64,000 bases of DNA from Novosphingobium indicum (GTDB taxonomy: Bacteria > Pseudomonadota > Alphaproteobacteria > Sphingomonadales > Sphingomonadaceae). The notes beneath the pieces are model-generated. The model ran no database searches. It saw only the letters and a list, made by a program, of their open reading frames with translations, and was not told the origin of the DNA. The position numbers and the translations under genes were made by a program. Shown here in pieces: positions 45,107 to 54,853 of the stretch. Position 1 is the stretch's first letter. Each line of letters opens with the position of its first letter. Location of the stretch: contig NZ_BMLK01000010.1 in assembly GCF_014645195.1 (NCBI RefSeq), positions 107,768-171,767 of the forward strand. The letters are read 5' to 3'.

Positions 45107-46729
45107 TCAAGTCTCGTCGAACGACAGCCGCGCGCGGTCCCATCGGCCGGCTGCGGCATCGTCCTCGCTGATCCAGAACTGGAACAGCCCCATCTCGCCC
45201 CAGCGCCATTCGATCATGTCGTCATAGGCGAGTTGCAGCAGCAGGATGTCTCCGCGCCCGGCATGGGCTGCCGGATTGTGACTGGAACCGGGACCGAACA
45301 TCAGGTGCGGGTGCCGGGTGGGCATGCGGAACTCGCGATTGATGCGCGCAAGTTGATCGTCCGGCAAGGCGGCGACGGCTTCTGTCGTGTCGGTCACCAT
45401 CGTGCGTAGCGAGAGCGCCGCCAGATCGGTGACGGAAGAGGGGACGTTGTGGCGCACGACATCGGCATAGTTGGCGTGAAGTTCCGTCAGGAATTCATCG
45501 ACGATCGCGCATTCGTCGCTGGTCAGTGGCTCCCATGGATCGCGGCCGGCGATGAACTGCTCGATCGCCGCGAGCATATCCGGCAGGCCGTTGCGCTGGG
45601 CTTCGATAGCCGCGAGGTCGGCCTGTTTCCGGGCAAGATCCTCTTTCGCCTCTTCAAGGCGCGGATCGGCTTCCAAACCCTCGTTTTCGATCGCGGCCAG
45701 GGCTTCCTGCGCGTGTCCGACACTGTCTCGCTTGAGTGCGACCGGCCGCCCCGATGCATCGAAGGCGGCATGGAGTTGATCGGCGAGGTGATTGACCCCG
45801 TGCCACCAGAGGCCTGTATCCTCGTGAGCCGTGAAGAGCGTGTCGCGCGGCCTGGCATGGCGCTCGATCTGTTCGGCCATCTTTTCGTTGGCTTCATATT
45901 GCCACGGCTCGCCATGGGGTGTGCGGAGTGTCTCCGGCAGATCGATGGCGACTGGTTGCACGGGCCAGAAGGGAAAGAAATGGCGGCTCAGGCGGCCTGG
46001 CTGAGCCGGGAAAGGATGGCCGCCCTCGTCATAGGCTGGTGGCAGGTTTCCCGGCGCTTCGGCGAATTCCGAGTGGCCTTCGGGCACGGCTACGACGGCA
46101 CCGGTGCCGAGAAAGAACGCGAGAGAGCCGGTTTGCGGCAGCGGGCTTTCCGGGCAGGCCGCCGCGAGTTCGGCGAGGTCGATCTGGGCGGCGAAGGGCA
46201 GGGGCGTACCACTGGTGTCGCAGGGCCACGCCGTGGTTCCCAGCCGGGGCAGGCCGCCGAGCCAGCTTAGATCGTCGAACCAGTCGCGGTCGCGTTCGCG
46301 CGGTTTGCGGATCAGCGCGACGGGACGCGGCGCCGGTTTCTTGTGGCTGGCTTCGGCCGGCAGTCCGGCCGCGCGGCGCCGAAGATTGGCAATCCTGTCG
46401 TCTTGCGACATCGGTTCCGGGCGCCAGACCGGGCCGGGGTCGTGACCGCCAACAGATGCCGGGGTCTTGGCGGCCACCCGCTCCGCCTTTCCTTCGCCGA
46501 TGTTGAGGGCGACAAGCAGAATGAGCACGATGCCCAGCACAAGGCATGCGATTATGGCGGTTCCGCGTCCGCCGATTGCGATTGCACCGGCCGCCGTTCT
46601 GTCGAGCATGACGAGCACGTTGCGTACGGCAGGCGAGTTTACGCTGGACGCCAGAGGCGCCATTCCGACGTAGGCGGTCGCCAGGGCGGTAAGCCCGAAT
46701 ACCGCGACCATCGCCATTACTCGCTTCAT
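45107..46729 (-). CDS. DUF1963 (YwqG-like) protein with N-terminal membrane helices (540 aa)
   Basis: Two hydrophobic helices at the N-terminus (VMAMVAVFGLTALATAYVG and GTAIIACLVLGIVLILLVAL) precede a linker and a large domain. The pattern GLPRLGTTAWPCDTSGTPLP, FAAQIDLAEL, SLAFFLGTG and, near the end, ILLLQLAYDDMIEWRWGEMG is typical of DUF1963. A coiled coil (about residues 330-380, EALAAIENEGLEADPRLEEA) splits the family halves. Function is unknown. The ATG 46729 was chosen because the membrane helix starts there. It is opposite in strand to everything around it. Confidence 0.8.
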   Translation of the reverse strand: MKRVMAMVAVFGLTALATAYVGMAPLASSVNSPAVRNVLVMLDRTAAGAIAIGGRGTAIIACLVLGIVLILLVALNIGEGKAERVAAKTPASVGGHDPGPVWRPEPMSQDDRIANLRRRAAGLPAEASHKKPAPRPVALIRKPRERDRDWFDDLSWLGGLPRLGTTAWPCDTSGTPLPFAAQIDLAELAAACPESPLPQTGSLAFFLGTGAVVAVPEGHSEFAEAPGNLPPAYDEGGHPFPAQPGRLSRHFFPFWPVQPVAIDLPETLRTPHGEPWQYEANEKMAEQIERHARPRDTLFTAHEDTGLWWHGVNHLADQLHAAFDASGRPVALKRDSVGHAQEALAAIENEGLEADPRLEEAKEDLARKQADLAAIEAQRNGLPDMLAAIEQFIAGRDPWEPLTSDECAIVDEFLTELHANYADVVRHNVPSSVTDLAALSLRTMVTDTTEAVAALPDDQLARINREFRMPTRHPHLMFGPGSSHNPAAHAGRGDILLLQLAYDDMIEWRWGEMGLFQFWISEDDAAAGRWDRARLSFDET

Positions 46730-46849
46730 AAACCGCCCCCGCGCGTCTGCAGTGCTCCCCATACACTGGAATGACCAGTTTCATTCAATCGGGGAGAACA
46801 TCGAGCAATCCCGTAGACGAAAAAAGCTGCGGTGTTATCCCCAGTATTC

Positions 46850-47440
46850 ATGGCCAAGCTCTATTTCTACTACGCGAGCATGAATGCAGGAAAGTCTGCG
46901 ACGCTGTTGCAAGCGGATTTCAATTATAACGAGCGCGGCATGCGCACGATGCTTTGGACCGCCAAGCTCGACGACCGCAGCGAGATGCGGGGGGATGGCC
47001 ACGCCATCGAGAGCCGGATCGGATTGCATGCCGGCGCGCATCGCTTTTCTGCGGAAACCGACCTGCTGGAACGCGTACAGGAAACCCACGCCGTCGAACC
47101 GCTTTCCTGCATCCTGATCGACGAGGCCCAGTTCCTGACCGAAGAGCAGGTGTGGCAATGCGCGGACATTGCCGACAAGGCGAATATCCCGGTGCTCTGC
47201 TACGGCTTGCGCACCGATTTCCGGGGGCAGCTGTTTCCCGGGTCTGCCGTATTGCTCGGCATCGCCGACACGCTGGTCGAGCTGAAGGCTGTATGCCACT
47301 GCGGGCGCAAGGCCTCGATGAACCTGCGCGTGGATGCAGAGGGCAGGGCGGTAAGCGAGGGCCCTCAGGAAGAAATTGGCGGCAACGACCGTTACGTCGC
47401 CTTGTGCCGCCGTCATTTCAGCGAGGCACTTGGACGCTGA
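46850..47440 (+). CDS. tdk: Thymidine kinase, type II (196 aa)
   Basis: Phosphorylates thymidine (and deoxyuridine) for salvage. The P-loop is ASMNAGKSATLLQADF, with the DEAQF motif CILIDEAQFLTEEQVWQ. A zinc-binding set C-x-C plus later C (AVCHCGRKASMNLR, VALCRRH) completes the lasso domain. The start MAKLYFYYASMNAGKS matches other members; an earlier in-frame ATG at 46832 is less good. It is divergent from the DUF1963 gene and may have its own promoter. Confidence 0.96.
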   Translation: MAKLYFYYASMNAGKSATLLQADFNYNERGMRTMLWTAKLDDRSEMRGDGHAIESRIGLHAGAHRFSAETDLLERVQETHAVEPLSCILIDEAQFLTEEQVWQCADIADKANIPVLCYGLRTDFRGQLFPGSAVLLGIADTLVELKAVCHCGRKASMNLRVDAEGRAVSEGPQEEIGGNDRYVALCRRHFSEALGR

Positions 47441-47483
47441 ATCTGATCGGGGCGCCGTTGCGGTGGAGGCATGTCGCGCCTAG

Positions 47484-48179
47484 ATGGGAGCCATGAATGA
47501 ATTTCTGCTGCAGGCTGCAGCAATCATCATCCCTCTGGTCATTGCGATCGTATTCCATGAAGTCGCCCACGGCTGGGTCGCCCGCATGCTCGGCGATCCG
47601 ACGGCACACGAGCAGCGGCGGCTGAGTTTCAATCCGTTGCGGCATGTCGATCCGTTCGGGACGATCATCCTGCCCGCTATGTTGTGGTTGACCACGCATA
47701 CAGCGTTCGGTTGGGCAAAGCCGGTTCCGGTAAACAAGTGGCGCCTCAGGGATCCGCGCAAGGGCATGATGGCCGTGGCCGCAGCCGGACCGGGCATGAA
47801 CCTGCTTCTTGCAGCGGTAGGTGCGGTGCTGTTGGGGCTGCTGATACGTTTTGCGGGCGAAAACGAGGCCCTGTGGCTTCAGTTTGTCGCGGACAACTTC
47901 AACAACTTCATCATGATCAACGTCTTCCTGGCGTTCTTCAACCTGCTGCCGATTCCGCCTTTCGATGGATCGCACATCATTGAAGGTGTGCTGCCGCGCG
48001 CTGCGGCGCGCCAGTATGAGCGGTTGCGTCCGTTCGGCTTTATCCTGCTGTTTGTCTTGCTGCTCGTCATCCCCCAGCTCTTTCCTGACTGGGGCGTGAT
48101 TGAGCGGGTGGTGGTGCCGCCGGTGCTGTGGATCGGGGAGCATTACTATAATCTTGCGCGGCTGGTTGCCGGCTTGTGA
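47484..48179 (+). CDS. Site-2-protease-like M50 family membrane protein (231 aa)
   Basis: A membrane metalloprotease fold. The zinc site HEVAHG lies in the first helix (IAIVFHEVAHGWVARMLGD), and the third ligand motif is NLLPIPPFDGSHIIEG. About six transmembrane helices are visible, without the PDZ domain present in RseP. This compact type is common and usually of unknown substrate. Start ATG 47484; ATG 47493 is a possible shorter start. It follows tdk by 44 bp. Confidence 0.88.
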   Translation: MGAMNEFLLQAAAIIIPLVIAIVFHEVAHGWVARMLGDPTAHEQRRLSFNPLRHVDPFGTIILPAMLWLTTHTAFGWAKPVPVNKWRLRDPRKGMMAVAAAGPGMNLLLAAVGAVLLGLLIRFAGENEALWLQFVADNFNNFIMINVFLAFFNLLPIPPFDGSHIIEGVLPRAAARQYERLRPFGFILLFVLLLVIPQLFPDWGVIERVVVPPVLWIGEHYYNLARLVAGL

Positions 48180-48300
48180 CGCGTCGGCTTCAACCGGAAT
48201 TCAGGTTTGTATGACTTTGTCTCACCGCCTTGCGGTGGGGGCCGGGGATGCCGATTTCGCTCATGCGGGGATGGCAAGACAGGCCGGAAAGGAACCTGTG

Positions 48301-48696
48301 ATGAAGCGCCTTTCTCTTTTTCTCCCGATCGCCATGATGGCCGCGGCGCCCTTGCCCGCGCTGGCTGCCAGTGGGCAGTCCGAGGCTGCCGCCAAGACCC
48401 AGAGCAGAGCCTCCATTCCTTTCGCCAATCGAGGTGACGTCTGGAACTGGCGGGCCGAAGGTAACCGCACGCTCTATTTCGAGGACAACCACAAGACCTG
48501 GTACAAGGCGGAACTCATGGGCTTTTCGCCGGACCTGCCTTTCGTTGAGTTCATCGCTATCGATACCCGGCCCAGCGGCACGCTCGACCGGTGGAGTGCG
48601 GTCTACATTCACGGCCAGCGCTATCCGTTCGTGTCCTTCGAAAAGCTCGATGCGCCTCCGGGCAAGCATAAGGTCAGGAACAAGGCCAAAGGGTAA
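48301..48696 (+). CDS. DUF6491-family exported protein (131 aa)
   Basis: A signal peptide (RLSLFLPIAMMAAAPLPALA) leads to a small beta-rich domain with IPFANRGDVWNWRAEGNRTL and YKAELMGFSPDLPFVEFIAI. This is a pattern seen repeatedly in sphingomonad DUF6491 proteins, although the Cys pair often found there is absent. The final tail is Lys-rich (GKHKVRNKAKG). Function is not known. The ATG 48301 with GGAAAGGAA upstream is well supported. It lies 48 bp before truB. Confidence 0.75.
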   Translation: MKRLSLFLPIAMMAAAPLPALAASGQSEAAAKTQSRASIPFANRGDVWNWRAEGNRTLYFEDNHKTWYKAELMGFSPDLPFVEFIAIDTRPSGTLDRWSAVYIHGQRYPFVSFEKLDAPPGKHKVRNKAKG

Positions 48697-48744
48697 GCTG
48701 GAACCGCCGTTGACCGACGCGTCCGTGGCGCCCATGGGGGCGCC

Positions 48745-49692
48745 ATGACGCAGGGCTCCCCTCCAACCCGTCCGGCGCCCAGCGGATGGGTCATTCTCGA
48801 CAAGCCTGTCGGGCTCGGCTCGACGCAGGCCGTCGCTGCCGTGAAGCGCAATCTGCGCGAGGCTGGCTTCAACATGAAGCTGAAGGGCGGGGTGAAGGTC
48901 GGGCACGGCGGCACGCTCGATCCGCTGGCCACGGGCATCCTGCCGATCGCGCTGGGCGAGGCGACGAAACTGACCGGGCGGATGCTCGATGCCAGCAAGA
49001 TCTACGAATTCACTGTCCGCTTTGGCGAGGAGACCGATACACTGGATCTCGAAGGGGCGGTAATCGCGACCAGCGATGTGCGCCCCACGCGTGACCGGGT
49101 TGAAGGAGTATTGCCACGGTTCACCGGTCCGATCGAACAGATCCCGCCCGCCTATTCAGCACTGAAAATCGACGGGCAGCGGGCCTACGATCTGGCTCGG
49201 GCGGGTGAGAAGGTGGCGCTGCAAGCACGTCACGTCACCGTATTTGCGCTGTCCCTTGAACGCTTCGACGAAACCGAGGGGGCTACACTCCTCGCAAAAG
49301 TGTCGAAGGGTACCTATATACGGTCTCTGGCGCGCGACATTGCGCAAGCGCTCGGCTCCTGCGGGACGGTGACCATGCTTCGCCGCATTCAGGCCGGCCC
49401 GTTCGACCTGTCCCATGCGATTTCGCTGGACAAACTGAACGAAACGGGTAAGGGCGCGCCTCTTGAACAGATACTCTTGCCGCTGGAGGCGGGGCTGGAC
49501 GACATCCCGGCCATCGACCTCGATCCGGAGCAGGCAAGGGCGGTCCGGCAGGGCCGCGTTCTTACCGGGTCGCCCCACGAAGACGGGCTGTACTGGGCGC
49601 GGCAAGGGACTGTCCCTGTTGCGCTGGTGGAGCTTTCGGGCGGAGACGTCCGGGTTGTCAGGGGGTTCAATCTCACCGATGTCGCGGAGTAG
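48745..49692 (+). CDS. truB: tRNA pseudouridine-55 synthase (315 aa)
   Basis: Isomerises U55 in the T-loop of tRNAs. Catalytic Asp in HGGTLDPLATGILPIALGEA; other motifs are GWVILDKPVGLGSTQAV, PAYSALKIDGQRAYDLARAG and KGTYIRSLARDIAQALG. The length and PUA-like C-terminal end are normal. It precedes rpsO by six bases, reconstituting the usual truB-rpsO-pnp order. Its start codon is embedded in GGCGCCCATGGGGGCGCC, with only a weak ribosome site. Confidence 0.97.
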   Translation: MTQGSPPTRPAPSGWVILDKPVGLGSTQAVAAVKRNLREAGFNMKLKGGVKVGHGGTLDPLATGILPIALGEATKLTGRMLDASKIYEFTVRFGEETDTLDLEGAVIATSDVRPTRDRVEGVLPRFTGPIEQIPPAYSALKIDGQRAYDLARAGEKVALQARHVTVFALSLERFDETEGATLLAKVSKGTYIRSLARDIAQALGSCGTVTMLRRIQAGPFDLSHAISLDKLNETGKGAPLEQILLPLEAGLDDIPAIDLDPEQARAVRQGRVLTGSPHEDGLYWARQGTVPVALVELSGGDVRVVRGFNLTDVAE

Positions 49693-49697
49693 AATGA

Positions 49698-49967
49698 ATG
49701 TCGGTTACTGCTGAAAAGAAGTCTGAAATCATCACGGACAACGCCCGCGCCACTGGCGACACGGGCAGCCCCGAAGTCCAGGTCGCGATCCTCACCGAGC
49801 GCATCGTCAACCTGACCGAGCACTTCAAGACGCACCACAAGGACAACCATTCGCGCCGCGGTCTGCTGGCGATGGTCAACAAGCGCCGCTCGCTGCTGGA
49901 CTACCTCAAGAAGAAGGACGTCCAGCGCTACAACGCCCTGATCCAGAAGCTGGGTCTGCGTAAGTAA
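49698..49967 (+). CDS. rpsO: 30S ribosomal protein S15 (89 aa)
   Basis: A primary 16S rRNA-binding protein of the small subunit. The typical segments are [40 protein letters not shown] and [20 protein letters not shown], giving the four-helix bundle. The length of 89 is exact for the family. A strong terminator hairpin follows after 10 bp. In E. coli S15 represses its own translation through a pseudoknot leader; no such structure was examined here in detail. Confidence 0.98.
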   Translation: MSVTAEKKSEIITDNARATGDTGSPEVQVAILTERIVNLTEHFKTHHKDNHSRRGLLAMVNKRRSLLDYLKKKDVQRYNALIQKLGLRK

Positions 49968-49977
49968 CGCAAGGTTT

Positions 49978-49998
49978 CGGCCCGCCAATGGCGGGCCG
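49978..49998 (+). terminator. Terminator after rpsO
   Basis: CGGCCCGCC-AAT-GGCGGGCCG is a 9-bp GC stem with a 3-nt loop followed by TTTCAT, 10 bp past the rpsO stop. It should separate rpsO from pnp in part. Confidence 0.75.
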
Positions 49999-50024
49999 TT
50001 TCATATTGGCGCGGCAATGTGTCG

Positions 50025-50050
50025 CGTCGTCCCGGCAAAGGCCGGGATCG
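50025..50050. repeat. REP-like interspersed palindrome
   Basis: CGTCGTCCCGGCAAAGGCCG continuing to GGATCG holds a 7-bp inverted repeat TCCCGGC-AAAG-GCCGGGA. This is the common extragenic palindrome of proteobacteria whose antisense reading gives IPAFAGTT. Only one copy was noticed. Confidence 0.55.
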
Positions 50051-50185
50051 CTGGCCGTATACGGCCGCTTTGAAGTATCAGATCCCTGCTGTGATTTTCA
50101 GCACGGACGATAACCATCCCGCCAGCCCCAAAGATTTCAACGGCACCGGGATGAAAACACGATGGGTATCCTCGCAATCCGGCGA

Positions 50186-50211
50186 GGGGCCTGGGGGCCA
50201 CGACAGGCCCC
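50186..50211 (+). promoter_or_regulatory. Hairpin in the pnp 5' leader
   Basis: GGGGCCTG and CAGGCCCC enclose a 10-nt loop, 75 bp before the pnp start. In enterobacteria RNase III and PNPase act on a leader stem to limit pnp expression; this stem may serve the same use. It could also be a weak terminator. Confidence 0.4.
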
Positions 50212-50286
50212 ACACCGGACCGGGACGGAATCCCCGGCAGTAAACCCCGCCAGGCAATAGGGCCGGTGGGTCTGAGGAAACTCTCT

Positions 50287-52578
50287 ATGTTCGACGTAAA
50301 AACCGTATCGATGGAGTGGGGCGGCAAGACCCTCACTCTCGAAACCGGCCGCATTGCCCGTCAGGCTGACGGCGCGGTCCTCGCCACTTATGGCGAAACT
50401 GTCGTGCTGTGCGCTGTCACGGCCGCCAAGTCGGTGAAGGAAGGGCAGGACTTCTTCCCGCTCACCGTCCACTATCAGGAAAAGTTCTCGTCCGCCGGCC
50501 GTATCCCCGGTGGCTTCTTCAAGCGTGAACGCGGCGCGACCGAAAAGGAAACGCTGACCAGCCGCCTGATCGACCGTCCGGTGCGCCCGCTGTTCCCGGA
50601 AGGCTTCTACAACGAGATCAACTGCATCGCGCAGGTCATGTCCTATGACGGCGAGACCGAACCCGATGTCGTTGCCATGATCGCCGCTTCGGCCGCGCTC
50701 ACCATCTCGGGCGTTCCCTTCATGGGCCCGATCGGCGCCTGCCGCGTCGGCTTCGTCGATGGCGAATACACGCTGAACCCGAAGCAGGCCGCCGCTCTGG
50801 AAGACGGTCGCCTCGATCTCGTCGTCGCCGCCACCGGCGATGCCGTGATGATGGTCGAATCGGAAGCCAAGGAACTGGCCGAGGAAGAGATGCTCGGCGC
50901 CGTCATGTTCGCGCATGACGAGTGCAAGAAGGTCGTGAACCTTATCATCGACCTGGCCGAGAAGGCTGCCAAGGAGCCCTGGGAAATCGCGATCAGCGAC
51001 AACTCGGCGATCAAGGCCAAGCTCAAGGACGTGGTCGGCGCCGATGTTGCCGCCGCCTACAAGCTGACCGACAAGTCGGCCCGCTCGAACGCCCTCAACG
51101 AGGCACGCGCCAAGGCCAAGGAAGCGTTCGCCGACGCCGACGCGCAGACCCAGATGGTCGCCATCAAGACCATGAAGAAGGTGGAAGCGGACATCGTTCG
51201 CGGCGCCATCCTCAAGGACGGCACCCGCATCGACGGCCGCAAGCTGGATCAGGTCCGCCCGATCGATTCGATGGTTGGCTTCCTGCCCCGCACCCACGGT
51301 TCGGCGCTGTTCACCCGCGGTGAAACGCAGGCGATCTGCACCACCACGCTGGGCACCAAGGATAGCGAGCAGATGATCGACGGCCTCGAAGGCCTGTCGT
51401 ACTCGCCGTTCATGCTGCACTATAACTTCCCGCCCTACTCGGTCGGTGAAGTGGGCCGCTTCGGCGCCCCGGGCCGTCGCGAGATCGGCCACGGCAAGCT
51501 GGCATGGCGCGCGCTGCACCCGGTGCTGCCCAAGAAGGAAGACTTCCCCTACACGATCCGCATCCTGTCGGACATCACCGAGTCCAACGGCTCGTCCTCG
51601 ATGGCGACGATCTGCGGCGGCTGCCTTTCGATGATGGACGCGGGCGTTCCGCTCGAGCGTCCGGTTTCGGGCATCGCCATGGGCCTGATCCTTGAAGGCG
51701 AAGAGTTCGCCGTCCTTTCGGACATCCTGGGCGACGAGGATCACCTCGGCGACATGGACTTCAAGGTGGCCGGCACCGAGAACGGCATCACCACGATGCA
51801 GATGGACATCAAGATCGCCGGCATCACCAAGGAGATCATGGGCAAGGCGCTGGAGCAGGCGAAGGCCGGCCGTGCGCACATCCTGGGTGAAATGCAGAAG
51901 GCCCTCGGCTCGGCCCGTACCGAGCTTTCGGCCCACGCCCCGCGCATCGAGACGATCCAGATCGACAAGTCGAAGATCCGCGACGTCATCGGGACCGGCG
52001 GCAAGGTGATCCGCGAGATCGTTGCAGAGACCGGCGCCAAGGTCGACATCGACGACGAAGGCGTGATCAAGATCTCCTCTTCCGACATCAACCAGATCGA
52101 GGCTGCCAAGGCTTGGATCCAGGGCATCGTCGAGGAACCGGAAGTCGGCAAGATCTACACCGGCAAGGTCGTCAACATCGTCGACTTCGGTGCATTCGTG
52201 AACTTCATGGGTGGCAAGGACGGCCTCGTCCACGTTTCCGAAATGAAGAACGAGCGCGTCGAGAAGCCGACTGACGTCGTGTCGGAAGGCCAGGAAGTGA
52301 AGGTCAAGGTCCTCGAGATCGACAACCGCGGCAAGGTCCGTCTGTCGATGCGCGTGGTCGACCAGGAAACCGGCGAAGAGCTTGAAGACACCCGTCCGCC
52401 CAAGGCGCCGCGTGGCGACCGTGAAGGCGGTCGTGAAGGCGGTCGTGGCGGTGACCGTCGTGGTCCGCGCCGCAGTGGCGGTGGTGGTGGCGGTGGTGGC
52501 CGCGATCGCGGTCCGCGCCGTGACAAGGACGAAGGTGGTGATCCGAACCACATGCCAGCGTTCCTCAAGGAAGACTGA
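50287..52578 (+). CDS. pnp: Polyribonucleotide nucleotidyltransferase (763 aa)
   Basis: A 3'-5' phosphorolytic exoribonuclease of the degradosome. Two RNase PH domains ([20 protein letters not shown] and [20 protein letters not shown]) flank a helical domain. KH ([20 protein letters not shown]) and S1 ([20 protein letters not shown]) follow. The last about 60 residues are unusually Arg/Gly-rich, with a run of eight Gly ([15 protein letters not shown]) and DREGG repeats, resembling an RGG-type RNA-binding tail. ATG 50287 starts the conserved [15 protein letters not shown] strong terminator follows. Confidence 0.98.
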   Translation: MFDVKTVSMEWGGKTLTLETGRIARQADGAVLATYGETVVLCAVTAAKSVKEGQDFFPLTVHYQEKFSSAGRIPGGFFKRERGATEKETLTSRLIDRPVRPLFPEGFYNEINCIAQVMSYDGETEPDVVAMIAASAALTISGVPFMGPIGACRVGFVDGEYTLNPKQAAALEDGRLDLVVAATGDAVMMVESEAKELAEEEMLGAVMFAHDECKKVVNLIIDLAEKAAKEPWEIAISDNSAIKAKLKDVVGADVAAAYKLTDKSARSNALNEARAKAKEAFADADAQTQMVAIKTMKKVEADIVRGAILKDGTRIDGRKLDQVRPIDSMVGFLPRTHGSALFTRGETQAICTTTLGTKDSEQMIDGLEGLSYSPFMLHYNFPPYSVGEVGRFGAPGRREIGHGKLAWRALHPVLPKKEDFPYTIRILSDITESNGSSSMATICGGCLSMMDAGVPLERPVSGIAMGLILEGEEFAVLSDILGDEDHLGDMDFKVAGTENGITTMQMDIKIAGITKEIMGKALEQAKAGRAHILGEMQKALGSARTELSAHAPRIETIQIDKSKIRDVIGTGGKVIREIVAETGAKVDIDDEGVIKISSSDINQIEAAKAWIQGIVEEPEVGKIYTGKVVNIVDFGAFVNFMGGKDGLVHVSEMKNERVEKPTDVVSEGQEVKVKVLEIDNRGKVRLSMRVVDQETGEELEDTRPPKAPRGDREGGREGGRGGDRRGPRRSGGGGGGGGRDRGPRRDKDEGGDPNHMPAFLKED

Positions 52579-52607
52579 GCACAGCCCGTTCAGGGCAACG
52601 AATAGGG

Positions 52608-52636
52608 AAAGGGCCGCGTATTACGCGGCCCTTTTT
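52608..52636 (+). terminator. Intrinsic terminator after pnp
   Basis: AAAGGGCCGCG-TATTA-CGCGGCCCTTTTT is an 11-bp stem followed by TTCTTT, 30 bp beyond the pnp stop. A textbook Rho-independent terminator. Confidence 0.92.
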
Positions 52637-52729
52637 CTTTGCAACGCGTATATGTTCTTTGCTCAAGGGCTTGCTATTCCGCCGTTTGATCGGAGAACTT
52701 GGCGCAGGCGGGAAACAGGGGGCGAGTGC

Positions 52730-54853
52730 ATGAAGAAGCGATGGGTTCTGGCAGGTGGTGCGGCCCTGGCGCTGGGTGCTTTGCCGCAGATCGTCGGAGC
52801 CAGCGGCGACTTCGGGTGCTCGCCGACATGGGCGCTGGGCCTCTCGCGCTATGAATGTGCCGGATCGGCGCTGATCGGCCCGCGCAACGACACGCGCGTC
52901 AACATGGCCTGGCTGATGCGCGAGAAGGCGGCTGCGGCTGGCGGCAGCGGCGCTTCCTATCCCGACGACGATTGGGACAGCGCCGATTTCGGCCACGTTT
53001 TTGTCAGCTGGGATTCGATGCAGGCGACCTTTTGGCCCAAGCCGCGCGGCGTCGACACGATCGACTATGACGAGGACAGCTATGCTGGCACGCTTTGCCA
53101 GACCCTCGTCAGTGGCGCTGAGGCGTTCCGGGCTGCCCTGGCTTCAAGCAAAACAATTGAGCCGGCTGAACGCGCGGCGCTGTCGCAGGCCCGCGATCTT
53201 CTCGAGCCCGCCTGCAACGGCAGCGATGCAGAACCGGCATGGCCTTCGGGCGTGACCAGCCGGGCTGGAGAGGACTACCTAGACTATCTCAAAGGCGCGC
53301 AGGCATTCTATGCCGAGAACTTCGGTGGCGCGGCGGCGATCTTCGAAAAGCTGGCAGAATCTCGCGAACCGTGGGTGGCCGAGACGTCGCGCTACATGCA
53401 GGCACGCAATGCCTTGGCCGCTTCGCAGGTGCCCGCGTTCGGCGAATGGGGCTGGTATGACAACGGCAAGGTCGACAGCGACCGGGCTGCCGCGGGACGC
53501 ACGGCGCTAAACGGCTATCTCAAGGCCTATCCGGAAGGGCGCTATGCAGCTTCGGCCACCGGCCTGCAAAGGCGCGCGCTCTGGCTGATGGGCGCGCAGC
53601 CGCCGCTCTCGCGCATCTACGATGGCATGCTTGCCAGGCAGCCGCGTCAGGACAAGGCGGTGCCGGGCCTGATCGAGGAGATCGAAGCCAAGCTGTTCTT
53701 CACGCGCGGCATGTCCGGAGGGCTTGATGCCCCGCTGACTTTGGCGACATGGGATTTCGCCCGCATGCGCCAGACGGAACCGATGATGTCCGAATACGTG
53801 CCGCAGCCCCTCTCGGCAGAGGAGCTGGAGGCCCAGGCACCGGTCTTCGCGGACATGCCCGAACTCTATGGGTACTTGAAGGCAAGCCAGGCCTTTCATG
53901 TCGAAAAAGACTATCGCCGCGTTCTGGAACTGCTTCCCGACGATGCGCGCCGGGGCAGCTATACGCCGCTGGCATTCAGTCGGCAGCTTCTACGCGGCCT
54001 TGCCTTGGAGCAGCTGAACGATCCCAATGCGGCCGGTTTCTGGCAGCAACTGGCAGGCGGCGCCAAGGGGCTCTACCAGCGCCCGGCCGTTGAACTGGCC
54101 CTCGCGATGAACTGGGAGCGCAGCGGCGACATCGCCAGGGTCTTCGCCAAGGAAAGCCCGATCACCGAACCGGACATCCGCGTCATGCTGCTCCAGCAGA
54201 TTGCCGGCCCCGATCTGCTGCGCCGGCAGGCGAGTGCAGCGGGCGCCACGCGTCTCGAGCGCGAGGCGGCCCTTTTCATCCTGCTCTACAAGGAGCTGAG
54301 CCGGGGGCGCTATGCCGATTTCGTCAAGGATCTCGCCAAGGTCGAGAGCGGCGCCCACAAGAATGGTTGGATCGGCGGCTGGCTCGGCGACGTCAATCAC
54401 GAAGTTCCGCTGGGCCTCTTCACCTCCGGCGACCGGGGGCAGAGCTATCCTTGTCCTGCCCTGTCGCAGACGGCCCGCACGCTTGCGAAGCGCTCCGATG
54501 ATCCGGGGGCACAGCTGTGTCTGGCAGAGTTCTACCGGCTCAACGGGTTCGACGCCTATCTGTCCGATGAGGGCAAGCGCGAGGCCGCGCAACTGGGCGG
54601 CACGCCTTCGCTGTTCCTGGGCGATGCCCGCACGCGCGCCGATCTCTACGCCGGTGTTCTGGCCAGCCCTTCGGCATCGGCCGAGCAGACAGCCTATGCC
54701 CTGTACAGGTCGGTGATGTGCTACGCACCGGCGGGCAACAACTCCTGCAATCCCACCGATGTCCCGGTCTCGCAGCGCGAAGCCTGGTTCAAGCGTCTGA
54801 AGCGCGACTATCCGAAGAGCAAATGGGCGATCAAGCTCAAGTACTACTGGTAG
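52730..54853 (+). CDS. Large exported helical-repeat protein of unknown function (707 aa)
   Basis: A signal peptide (RWVLAGGAALALGALPQIVGA) is followed by a Cys-containing start (FGCSPTWALGLSRYECAGSA). An extended series of TPR-like helical pairs follows, for example KGAQAFYAENFGGAAAIFEK, GYLKASQAFHVEKDYRRVLE and LCLAEFYRLNGFDAYLSDEG. Several Cys pairs (residues about 33/46 and others in the last third) suggest disulfides in the periplasm. No catalytic motif is seen. Its 3' end overlaps the start of the DUF3142 lipoprotein gene by 31 bases, a strong sign of a functional pair. The start at 52730 has GGGGGCGAGTGC upstream. Confidence 0.72.
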   Translation: MKKRWVLAGGAALALGALPQIVGASGDFGCSPTWALGLSRYECAGSALIGPRNDTRVNMAWLMREKAAAAGGSGASYPDDDWDSADFGHVFVSWDSMQATFWPKPRGVDTIDYDEDSYAGTLCQTLVSGAEAFRAALASSKTIEPAERAALSQARDLLEPACNGSDAEPAWPSGVTSRAGEDYLDYLKGAQAFYAENFGGAAAIFEKLAESREPWVAETSRYMQARNALAASQVPAFGEWGWYDNGKVDSDRAAAGRTALNGYLKAYPEGRYAASATGLQRRALWLMGAQPPLSRIYDGMLARQPRQDKAVPGLIEEIEAKLFFTRGMSGGLDAPLTLATWDFARMRQTEPMMSEYVPQPLSAEELEAQAPVFADMPELYGYLKASQAFHVEKDYRRVLELLPDDARRGSYTPLAFSRQLLRGLALEQLNDPNAAGFWQQLAGGAKGLYQRPAVELALAMNWERSGDIARVFAKESPITEPDIRVMLLQQIAGPDLLRRQASAAGATRLEREAALFILLYKELSRGRYADFVKDLAKVESGAHKNGWIGGWLGDVNHEVPLGLFTSGDRGQSYPCPALSQTARTLAKRSDDPGAQLCLAEFYRLNGFDAYLSDEGKREAAQLGGTPSLFLGDARTRADLYAGVLASPSASAEQTAYALYRSVMCYAPAGNNSCNPTDVPVSQREAWFKRLKRDYPKSKWAIKLKYYW

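Noticed and set aside
50137..52551. An 804-codon minus-strand open frame
   Set aside because: Antisense of pnp.
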